19,918 nucleotides of DNA from Clostridiales bacterium UBA4717. GTDB taxonomy: Bacteria; Bacillota; Clostridia; Oscillospirales; CAG-272. Each line of letters starts with the position of its first letter. The stretch's first letter is position 1. Made by a program: the position numbers and the translations under genes. The notes under the pieces are model-generated. The model saw only the letters and a program-made list of their open reading frames with translations. It did no database searches and was not told the DNA's origin. The stretch lies in NCBI GenBank assembly GCA_002404395.1, contig DHJP01000095.1, forward strand, positions 1-19,918, in the 5' to 3' direction. Shown here one piece after another: positions 8,040-14,023 of this stretch.

Positions 8040-8068
8040 TTGAAAAATATCGCGTTTTATTATAAAAT
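8040..8068 (+). promoter_or_regulatory. Predicted sigma-A promoter for efp
   Basis: TTGAAA (8040-8045), a 17-base spacer and TAAAAT (8063-8068). This would give a leader of about 110 bases before the efp start. The leader includes a 25-codon reading frame at 8086-8163. Confidence 0.55.
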
Positions 8069-8187
8069 ATAGATAATGGAATAATATGTTGGCGTTCAAC
8101 GGACAAGGATGGGCTTCTTGTGCTTTGTTTGCCGGAAACGATTATCCGCTAAATTTAAGTTAATGCAAAATTTTTGGAGGTTTATCA

Positions 8188-8745
8188 ATGGTAGTAGCAG
8201 GAGATTTCAAAAACGGAATCACATTTGACATGGACGGAAACGTAATGCAGGTTATCGAGTTCCAGCACGTAAAGCCCGGAAAAGGCGCTGCGTTTGTCAG
8301 AACCAAACTTAAGAATGTAATTTCGGGCGCGGTCATAGAAAAGACTTTCAACCCTACCGATAAGTTTGAAAACGCTATCGTGGAAAGAAAGAAGATGCAG
8401 TATCTTTACAATGACGGCGAGCTTTATTATTTCATGGATAATGAGACCTTTGATCAGATCCCGCTTGACGCGGCAAAGCTCGGAGATAATTTCAAGTTCG
8501 TGAAAGAAAATATGGAGTGCACGGTCGTTTCCTATAAGGGAAATGTGTTCAGCGTTGAGCCTCCGATCTTCGTTGAACTTGAAGTTACCGATACCGAACC
8601 CGGCTTTAAGGGAGACACCGCGACCGGCGCGACCAAGCCTGCAACGCTTGAGACCGGTGCTCAGATCAAAGTTCCGCTCTTTATTGATATCGGCAACGTG
8701 CTCAGAATCGACACACGTACCGGCGAATATCTTGAAAGAGCTTAA
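8188..8745 (+). CDS. efp: Elongation factor P
   Basis: The 185-residue product is EF-P, which binds ribosomes stalled at proline runs and restores peptide-bond formation. It has the usual three-domain layout: an N-terminal KOW-like domain ([20 protein letters not shown]), the exposed loop [10 protein letters not shown] with K32 at the tip, a middle OB domain, and a C-terminal domain with [21 protein letters not shown]32 corresponds to the lysine modified in Bacillus EF-P; the modifying enzymes are not in the window. GGAGG (8176-8180) lies seven bases before the ATG. Its own promoter is predicted at 8040. The acidic zinc-ribbon gene follows, as is common in Clostridia. Confidence 0.97.
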   Translation: MVVAGDFKNGITFDMDGNVMQVIEFQHVKPGKGAAFVRTKLKNVISGAVIEKTFNPTDKFENAIVERKKMQYLYNDGELYYFMDNETFDQIPLDAAKLGDNFKFVKENMECTVVSYKGNVFSVEPPIFVELEVTDTEPGFKGDTATGATKPATLETGAQIKVPLFIDIGNVLRIDTRTGEYLERA

Positions 8746-8800
8746 GTATTAAGTTATTACGTGTATATACCGAATGTTTAAAGTTCGGATTATGTATAAA

Positions 8801-8841
8801 AAATTACCGATTACTTTCTGAGTCGGCTTCGCCGACATGGA
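8801..8841 (+). repeat. SD-linked hairpin repeat upstream of the zinc-ribbon gene
   Basis: The order is AAATTACCG (8801-8809), nine variable bases, TGA (8819-8821), stem GTCGGC (8822-8827), loop TTC, stem GCCGAC (8831-8836), then ATGGA (8837-8841). The final GGA begins the SD GGAGG of the downstream gene. Layout and spacing are identical to the copies at 13742 and 13856 on the other strand. The stem sequence differs from those copies but still pairs, and the loop differs too. Confidence 0.8.
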
Positions 8842-8848
8842 GGTTTTT

Positions 8849-9301
8849 ATGAATCTTACCGAAAAAGTTGCTTATCTCAAAGGCTTGATGGAGGGACTCG
8901 GTATTGATGAAACCAAGCCCGAAAACAAGATCATCAAAGCGATGGCAGATATTCTTGACGATATGGCACTCAGCGTATCCGAGCTGAGCGATGAAGTCGA
9001 TGCGCTTGACGAATATGTTGAAGAGATCGACGAGGATCTTGCAGATATCGAAGAGATTGCATACGAAGATGACGACGACGATGATGAAGAAGACTATGAC
9101 GAAGAGTATGATGACGAGGACGACGATGAAGACTATGACGATTCCGAGTTTTATGAAACCACCTGCCCGCATTGCGGAGAGGTAGTTTACCTTGACGAAT
9201 CGATCGATCCTACCAATATTATTTGTCCGAACTGCCTTAAGAAATTTGATGTATCCTGCTCGCTTGACAGTTGCGAAGGCTGCAACGGTTGCGGCGAATA
9301 A
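8849..9301 (+). CDS. CD1247-type acidic coiled-coil zinc-ribbon protein
   Basis: This 150-residue protein resembles the CD1247 N-terminal-domain family of Clostridia. A helical N-terminus (LTEKVAYLKGLMEGLGI, then a likely coiled coil to about residue 72) leads to an almost uninterrupted Asp/Glu/Tyr stretch (about 73-100). A C-terminal zinc ribbon follows with CPHC (106-109) and CPNC (126-129), then a tail with four more cysteines (137, 142, 145, 148). The function is unknown; the acidic stretch could bind basic proteins or metals. I start at ATG 8849, five bases after GGAGG. The ATG at 8837 is part of the hairpin repeat and overlaps the SD. It lies downstream of efp, a pairing seen in many Clostridia. 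Confidence 0.85.
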   Translation: MNLTEKVAYLKGLMEGLGIDETKPENKIIKAMADILDDMALSVSELSDEVDALDEYVEEIDEDLADIEEIAYEDDDDDDEEDYDEEYDDEDDDEDYDDSEFYETTCPHCGEVVYLDESIDPTNIICPNCLKKFDVSCSLDSCEGCNGCGE

Positions 9302-9319
9302 TTATAGCATAATAAATGT

Positions 9320-9360
9320 GCGGCTGTTAAAAAACGAAAGTTTTTTAACAGCCGCTTTGT
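9320..9360 (+). terminator. Strong terminator after the zinc-ribbon gene
   Basis: A perfect 16-bp stem (9320-9335 with 9340-9355) closed by a GAAA tetraloop is followed by TTTGTTGTTT. It ends the long plus-strand gene series. Confidence 0.9.
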
Positions 9361-9401
9361 TGTTTGCGCGTGTATTGTGGCAGGTAAAATTAAATAAACT
9401 G

Positions 9402-9442
9402 AAAAACAAAAATGCCTGCGGCTATATCCAAAAGCCGCAGGC
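9402..9442 (-). terminator. Terminator of the DUF4430 lipoprotein gene
   Basis: Read on the minus strand, GCCTGCGGC (9442-9434) pairs with GCCGCAGGC (9422-9414), followed by ATTTTTGTTTTT. It starts 16 bases after the lipoprotein stop. Confidence 0.88.
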
Positions 9443-9458
9443 GTTCTCGGATTTGCGA

Positions 9459-10250
9459 TTATTCTTCGGTCACTTCTTTTTCAACACGGGTGAAAGTAAA
9501 TACGATCTTATCGTTTGATTTGACAGAAACTTCGCTCGGAGCTTCCGAAATTGTTTTGCCTCCGACGGTAACGACCCATTCATCGTTGTAAGTAGGAGTA
9601 ACTTTGGATTTATAGCGGTCAATGTTCTGGAAGCTGTCACCGCTTTCCGTCATTGAATATTCAAGTCCCGCACGCTTAACTGCATCAACTGCGGCGTCAA
9701 GCACGGTATAATCATCATCAAAAACTACACAGGTAGGCTTGACGATCGTTTTACCGTCTGAGGACTCAAAGCTTACGGTTACATAATCTCCGGTAGGAAG
9801 CCCGGTGTAGTTATAGGCGATCTTATCGTTTTCCTTAACTTCGTTGTCAAGCGCACGTCCCGAAACTTCTTTACCGTTAACGGTGAAAGCCCAATAATAG
9901 CTGAGCTTATTCTTTTCTTTTTCATCAAACTCGCCGATAGAGGAGATCGAATTCATTTCGTCATTGAGTTCGTAAACAAAGCCTTCCTGATCGCAGGCGG
10001 CAAGAATGGCTGTCAAAACATTGGCGTTGTTACGGTCAATAATGATATCTTTTTCGTAAAGGGTACCGTAATCGTCGGTGGAAATCGAAATGTTTACATA
10101 CATTTCATCGGCATTCGGCTCTCTTGCCTCGGTTTCGACGGAAGACGAAACCTCCGAATCCGTATTGTCATTGTCCTTTCCGCAGGCAGCAAATGCCGTC
10201 GCAACCAAAAGGACTGCGATAATTATTGACAGAATCCTGATTTTTTTCAT
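9459..10250 (-). CDS. DUF4430-domain lipoprotein
   Basis: The 263-residue product begins with a lipoprotein signal: MKKIR, a hydrophobic core, and a lipobox FAAC with Cys at residue 23. A Ser/Glu-rich linker follows (about 25-55). Two related domains come next. The first contains YYWAFTVNGKEVSGRAL and ENDKIAYNYTG and matches DUF4430, the fold related to the C-terminal domain of cobalamin carriers such as transcobalamin. The second (VTVSFESSDGKTI to the end, with WVVTVGGKTI and SNDKIVFTFTR) looks like a diverged copy. It is probably anchored to the outer face of the membrane; a ligand cannot be assigned. I start at ATG 10250, four bases after GGAGGG; a frame extending to 10352 would run across the promoter. 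Confidence 0.88.
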   Translation of the reverse strand: MKKIRILSIIIAVLLVATAFAACGKDNDNTDSEVSSSVETEAREPNADEMYVNISISTDDYGTLYEKDIIIDRNNANVLTAILAACDQEGFVYELNDEMNSISSIGEFDEKEKNKLSYYWAFTVNGKEVSGRALDNEVKENDKIAYNYTGLPTGDYVTVSFESSDGKTIVKPTCVVFDDDYTVLDAAVDAVKRAGLEYSMTESGDSFQNIDRYKSKVTPTYNDEWVVTVGGKTISEAPSEVSVKSNDKIVFTFTRVEKEVTEE

Positions 10251-10254
10251 GAAA

Positions 10255-10278
10255 CCCTCCGGTGCCGACTTGTCGGCA
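10255..10278 (-). promoter_or_regulatory. Hairpin abutting the SD of the lipoprotein gene
   Basis: On the minus strand, TGCCGAC (10278-10272) and GTCGGCA (10269-10263) form a tight stem with a two-base nominal loop. It is followed by CC and the SD GGAGGG (10260-10255). The position is the same as in the hairpin repeats elsewhere, but AAATTACCG and ATGGA are missing, so it may be a separate element or a diverged one. Confidence 0.55.
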
Positions 10279-10314
10279 TTTTTGATATTTACAAGTGTAC
10301 AAACCACTGTGAAA

Positions 10315-10343
10315 AGTATACTATTTTTTTGGTGATTTGTCAA
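10315..10343 (-). promoter_or_regulatory. Near-perfect sigma-A promoter for the lipoprotein gene
   Basis: On the minus strand, TTGACA (10343-10338), a spacer of exactly 17 bases and TATACT (10320-10315). Transcription would begin near 10308, giving a leader of about 57 bases that holds the hairpin at 10278-10263. The -35 box lies just 11 bases past the stop codon of the TspO-like gene. Confidence 0.85.
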
Positions 10344-10354
10344 TAGTTTCATTG

Positions 10355-10879
10355 TTAACTATTAAGAAAAACCATAGCCAGATTCAGATATGCAAAGTAA
10401 AGCAGGAAAAACCAATACAGGGTCATTACAACTCCGCTGACGCGGTTGATGACAAAAAAATTCAGAATAACAAAAAAATTCAAGGCAATTACTGCGCACA
10501 GTAACACAAAGGCGCAAAATATCAACTTTGCACGAAAAAGTGTCGGCTGCCATAAAATGCACAGGCAAAACATTGCCGCAAAGTATAAAAGTCCGCGGCA
10601 TTTATATTTTGTGTGACATCGGTTGTTTGAGAAAACGATGATGCCCGTTGCCGCACCGATCGGAAAATACAGAGTCAACCACAGTAAGATCAAAAGAAAC
10701 GAGGGAAGCGCGCATTTCGGGAAAACAAGAATTTGAGCATAGTTAAAAGAACGAGTGAGCATACCCGAAATTATTCCGATCAATACAGACAAAGCTCCGC
10801 CTGCAACCGCACACTTAAGATCGGTGTTCTGCAGTTCCGATTTGATTTGATTTTTCAAACGGCATTTTGAAAAAGGCAT
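10355..10879 (-). CDS. Divergent TspO/MBR-family membrane protein
   Basis: The 174-residue protein has about five hydrophobic segments (roughly residues 23-43, 55-82, 95-112, 118-145, 148-172). It follows the TspO pattern: FPKCALPSF, then LLWLTLYFPIGAATGIIV, then ILWQPTLFRAKLIFCAF, VSGVVMTLYWF and the terminal FAYLNLAMVFLN. TspO/MBR proteins are tryptophan-rich membrane sensors or carriers that bind tetrapyrroles. This member has lost several tryptophans, including the one usually found in PPxW near the first loop, and has a short charged N-terminus. The SD GGGGTGA lies in the right arm of the terminator-like hairpin at 10881-10916. The lipoprotein gene follows and may be partly co-transcribed. 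Confidence 0.75.
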   Translation of the reverse strand: MPFSKCRLKNQIKSELQNTDLKCAVAGGALSVLIGIISGMLTRSFNYAQILVFPKCALPSFLLILLWLTLYFPIGAATGIIVFSNNRCHTKYKCRGLLYFAAMFCLCILWQPTLFRAKLIFCAFVLLCAVIALNFFVILNFFVINRVSGVVMTLYWFFLLYFAYLNLAMVFLNS

Positions 10880-10880
10880 A

Positions 10881-10916
10881 AAAAATCACCCCATATAAGT
10901 TTATGAGGTGATTTTT
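10881..10916 (-). terminator. Terminator after the PBP gene, overlapping the SD of the TspO-like gene
   Basis: A 10-bp perfect inverted repeat, AAAAATCACC (10881-10890) and GGTGATTTTT (10907-10916), is extended by CATA/TATG around a short loop. On the minus strand it starts just after the PBP stop and ends in TTTTTT, as an intrinsic terminator would. The same right arm supplies GGGGTGA, the SD of the next gene, and the T-run abuts its ATG at 10879. Confidence 0.75.
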
Positions 10917-10920
10917 GCGA

Positions 10921-13734
10921 TTATTCTATATCGAGCCAAGCCGGGGGCTTGTCATCTTCCGAGTGTTCCTCGCTAGTCTCACGTTCTGTGGTCGATTCCG
11001 ATTCGGATCCGGTTTCCGAATCGGAAGACGGCGCGGAATCATCTCTGCGCTCGGTCTCGTCCTCAAACTCGCTTGAGGCGGGGTCCGAGTCGATCGTCTC
11101 GTCCGGTACGTCGATATCGGGAATATCTGGCTTCTCATTGCCGGGGTCGGTTTTTTCGGAGTCAGCCTTGCCCGGATCGGCATTGAAGTCATAATGCTCA
11201 TAGCAGGTGGCGTTGAACTGCCTGCCGCCTTTCAGGTCGGTAATTCCGACATAGGTCTTTTCAGGGAGCGCCTTTTCAAAGAACGGGCTTCCCCACCATC
11301 CGGCGGGCTTTATTCCCGACGGGAGCGGCTTATATACATATTGAGCGTCCGTTACGGTGATCTGGATCGGGAAGCTTCGCTCAACCTGTATCATGCCGAC
11401 CTTTACAATGTTTTCTCTCGGGCAGTTGCCGAGCGCAACGCCCCCCGTGACCTTGTCATAATCGACGGCGATATGGCAGTCGCAGTATTCGCTCGGCACG
11501 GTTGCTGTTGTAAAATAACCGGTTTCCGAGCGGTCTCCGCGCGGATCAAGCCTGCAGGCATCGGTCATAAGCTTTCCCGAATCACGGCAGTATGTCGCGG
11601 TAACGACGCCGTCGGCAAGGGTGAAGCGTTTTATCGGCTCGCCGGTTTCAGCGGCGGCTTCAAAGTATTTTTCGTGGATCTTTTCCATGACCGTTTCCCA
11701 CGGCACAGTGGTCGGGCTGAAGGCTAAATTATCAAGCACCTGAGGAATGTCATATCCGAACCATATTCCTCCGACATAATACGGAGTGTAGCCTATGAAC
11801 CATCTGTCGTAGTCTTCGTTCGTGGTACCGGTCTTTCCGGCAATATCGACCTTGTTTTTCAGTTTGATATTCGACGCGGTACCGGTAGTTACGACCTCTT
11901 CCATCATCTTAGTCATGATCGAAGCGTTCTGCTCGCTGATCACGACCTCGCTTTCGGGCTCATTTGTGAGGATCACGTTTCCTTCGCTGTCGAGCACTTT
12001 ATCCCACATTCTCGGTTTGTTGTAGACTCCGTTGTTGGCGAATATTTGATATGCGGCGGTCATTTCAAGTACGGTCTCTCCGTAAGTCATACCACCGAGC
12101 CCGAGTGCGGATATAGTCTTGTCGGTCATACCTACGCCGTTGACCTCTTTGTATTCTATGAAATTGTCCATATGAAGCTTGTTCTTGACAAAATCAAAGG
12201 AGGTGTCGATCGTAAGTTTATTGAGGATGCGCACGGCGACGGTATTTACCGAGCGTCTGACGGCATCGTGAACGGTCGTGAGACCGTTGTAAATATACGG
12301 AAGGTTTTTAGGATACGGCGACGGATCGGGGAGGATCGTATTTCCGTCCTCGTCCTTGTTGAATTTTTCAAGTTCTTCATCGGTATATCCGAGCGTGCCG
12401 GTCTGCCCTTTTGAATTTAAGAACATTACGGGAGTATCATCAAATACCGAGCCGTAAGTGAGCAGACCGTATTCTAACGCGGGTGCGTACACCGAAAGCG
12501 GTTTTATTGAGGAACCGGGCGAGCGTGTGGTGGAGGTAGCGCGGTTGAGAATACGGTTCTGTGTTTTTTCGCCGCGTGCTCCGACCATGCCGAGAACGTC
12601 GCCGGTCTTAGGGTCAATTATAACCATTGCCGACTGAGGTTGGATCGCATTGTTGGCTTTCGGAAAGCTGTTTTCGTCTTCGTAAACTTCTTCAAGTGCG
12701 CTCTGAACCTCAGGATCCATCAGCGTATAGATCTGCAATCCGCCTGTCCATACAAGATCCGACGCGTATTTGGTGGTAAATCCGTATTTTTTTACGAGAG
12801 CGTCGATAACATCGTCAATAACGGCATCGGTGTACCAACTGTTTGAGGTGTTTGAAGTGGTGACTGCTCTGCCTTTGAAATTGAGTTCAAGTTCCTTGTC
12901 GTATGCGCTGTCAAATTCCTCCTGTGAGATCTTGCCGAGCTCAAGCATTCTTTTAAGGATCGTGTCACGGCGTTCTTTGTTATTTTCGGGATTTATAACG
13001 GGGTCGTATTTGGTAGGCGCGTTGGTTATTCCGGCAATTGCCGCGCATTCTATCAGAGATAAGTCGCTTACGTCTTTGCCGAAGTAGGTATATGCGGCGG
13101 ATTGAACGCCGTGGCAGTTCTGTGACAAAAAGACAATATTGAGATACATTTCAAGGATCTCGGTCTTGTCCTTTTTCTTTTCAAGATTAAGCGCGCGCAG
13201 TATTTCCTGGACTTTTCGCTGTATGGTGGCTTCTTTTTCTCCGGTCAGATTCTTGATAAGCTGCTGTGTGATGGTCGAGCCGCCGTACTGCGCGGTATAG
13301 GAAGTGGCAAAGTTTACAACGGCTCCGGCGGTACGGTACCAATCCACGCCGTGATGATCCCAAAAGCGGTGGTCTTCAATCGACACAAATGCGTCAACAA
13401 GATATTTAGGAATGTCTGTGTAGCTTACCCAGATGTTGTTCTCGGCACCGTATAAACGTTGGTCCTCAAGCTCTACGGGTTCTCCGACGCGGTATTCGCG
13501 ATCTTCGTAATCATAGTAATAGAGCTTTGTGGTTATGCTCTGACCGACGTTGAGCAGAGATTCATCTATTTCCGGGTCGAGGTTGCGGTTTACGTAAACC
13601 GCAAACGCACAGACGACTATTATTCCGGTAATAAAGCCAATCAGCAACAGGGTAAGCAGTGTATTCAGAATGTAGGTAAAGATCTTACCTGCCTTGCCTT
13701 TTGCCTTTCTTGCGGATTTTTCGGAATTTTTCAT
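10921..13734 (-). CDS. Class A penicillin-binding protein (transglycosylase/transpeptidase)
   Basis: The 937-residue bifunctional enzyme polymerises glycan strands and cross-links peptides on the outer face of the membrane. A basic cytosolic start leads into one transmembrane anchor (about 18-48). The GT51 domain follows, with EDHRFWDHHG (catalytic Glu about 120), GGSTITQQL and RKVQEILRAL. The transpeptidase domain has SSIK (Ser about 408), SVN (about 495) and KTG (about 634). The C-terminus is a Ser/Asp/Glu-rich tail of about 80 residues of unknown role, ending PPAWLDIE. I chose ATG 13734, seven bases after GGA; ATG 13746 in the same frame adds four residues but belongs to the hairpin repeat. 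The leader carries a mosaic of palindromes (13742-13898). Confidence 0.95.
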   Translation of the reverse strand: MKNSEKSARKAKGKAGKIFTYILNTLLTLLLIGFITGIIVVCAFAVYVNRNLDPEIDESLLNVGQSITTKLYYYDYEDREYRVGEPVELEDQRLYGAENNIWVSYTDIPKYLVDAFVSIEDHRFWDHHGVDWYRTAGAVVNFATSYTAQYGGSTITQQLIKNLTGEKEATIQRKVQEILRALNLEKKKDKTEILEMYLNIVFLSQNCHGVQSAAYTYFGKDVSDLSLIECAAIAGITNAPTKYDPVINPENNKERRDTILKRMLELGKISQEEFDSAYDKELELNFKGRAVTTSNTSNSWYTDAVIDDVIDALVKKYGFTTKYASDLVWTGGLQIYTLMDPEVQSALEEVYEDENSFPKANNAIQPQSAMVIIDPKTGDVLGMVGARGEKTQNRILNRATSTTRSPGSSIKPLSVYAPALEYGLLTYGSVFDDTPVMFLNSKGQTGTLGYTDEELEKFNKDEDGNTILPDPSPYPKNLPYIYNGLTTVHDAVRRSVNTVAVRILNKLTIDTSFDFVKNKLHMDNFIEYKEVNGVGMTDKTISALGLGGMTYGETVLEMTAAYQIFANNGVYNKPRMWDKVLDSEGNVILTNEPESEVVISEQNASIMTKMMEEVVTTGTASNIKLKNKVDIAGKTGTTNEDYDRWFIGYTPYYVGGIWFGYDIPQVLDNLAFSPTTVPWETVMEKIHEKYFEAAAETGEPIKRFTLADGVVTATYCRDSGKLMTDACRLDPRGDRSETGYFTTATVPSEYCDCHIAVDYDKVTGGVALGNCPRENIVKVGMIQVERSFPIQITVTDAQYVYKPLPSGIKPAGWWGSPFFEKALPEKTYVGITDLKGGRQFNATCYEHYDFNADPGKADSEKTDPGNEKPDIPDIDVPDETIDSDPASSEFEDETERRDDSAPSSDSETGSESESTTERETSEEHSEDDKPPAWLDIE

Positions 13735-13741
13735 ATTACAT

Positions 13742-13782
13742 TCCATGCCGGCGTAGCCGGCTCATAGTACGTGCGGTAATTT
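13742..13782 (-). repeat. SD-linked hairpin repeat, PBP-proximal copy
   Basis: On the minus strand: AAATTACCG (13782-13774), nine bases, TGA, stem GCCGGC, loop TAC, stem GCCGGC (13752-13747), then ATGGA (13746-13742), whose GGA is the only SD of the PBP gene. Over 43 bases (13742-13784) it differs from the copy at 13856-13898 at only four positions. Confidence 0.85.
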
Positions 13783-13808
13783 CAGCGGCGACAGCCGTCG
13801 GAAATTAC
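13776..13808. repeat. Inverted repeat between the two hairpin-repeat copies
   Basis: GTAATTTC (13776-13783) and GAAATTAC (13801-13808) are perfectly complementary and enclose a second stem CGGC/GCCG. The left arm is the AAATTAC part of the proximal repeat copy, so this pairing would compete with or stack on that element. Confidence 0.6.
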
Positions 13809-13811
13809 AGA

Positions 13812-13854
13812 CGTGAACCATCAGAGAAAATTTGAAGGAAACGAAATGTTCACG
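13812..13854. repeat. Inverted repeat CGTGAAC/GTTCACG in the PBP leader
   Basis: CGTGAAC (13812-13818) pairs with GTTCACG (13848-13854) around a 29-base AG-rich loop. It fills the space between the inner palindrome and the distal repeat copy. Confidence 0.5.
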
Positions 13855-13855
13855 G

Positions 13856-13896
13856 TCCATGCCGGCATAGCCGGCTCACAGTAGGAGCGGTAATTT
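13856..13896 (-). repeat. SD-linked hairpin repeat, orphan distal copy
   Basis: On the minus strand: AAATTACCG, nine bases, TGA, stem GCCGGC, loop TAT, stem GCCGGC (13866-13861), then ATGGA (13860-13856). No gene start follows it directly; ATGGA leads into the palindromic stretch ahead of the proximal copy. The centre of the loop differs from the proximal copy, while both stems are kept. Confidence 0.8.
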
Positions 13897-13941
13897 CATT
13901 TAAAATAAGCAAAGCATACACACTAAGTATATAACGAGTTT

Positions 13942-13971
13942 TTGAATACCGTGTGAATACTTGGTGATAAT
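13942..13971 (+). promoter_or_regulatory. Candidate promoter for the BofC-like gene
   Basis: TTGAAT (13942-13947), 18 bases and GATAAT (13966-13971), about 50 bases before the start codon. The same stretch can be read as GAATA, 17 bases and GATAATA, which resembles a forespore SigF/SigG site apart from the first base of the -10. The two readings cannot be told apart by eye. Confidence 0.35.
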
Positions 13972-14023
13972 AAATTTACAAAATTCAAATTGACAATATA
14001 CAAAAATGTCCGGGAGAAAAGTT

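Noticed and set aside
8770..8788. CCGAA/TTCGG interrupted palindrome after efp
   Set aside because: The arms are only five bases and no T-run follows, so it is too weak to call a terminator or operator.
9069..9150. GAC/GAT/GAA-rich run resembling a trinucleotide repeat
   Set aside because: It is the acidic tract of the zinc-ribbon protein, not an array; codons vary and the frame is open throughout.
9192..9518. 108-codon plus-strand frame spanning the terminator region after the zinc-ribbon gene
   Set aside because: It overlaps two convergent terminators and the ends of two well-supported genes, and has no SD.
10251..10352. N-terminal extension of the lipoprotein to an ATG at 10352
   Set aside because: It would be encoded upstream of and across the TTGACA/TATACT promoter, and the lipoprotein signal starts at 10250 with a strong SD.
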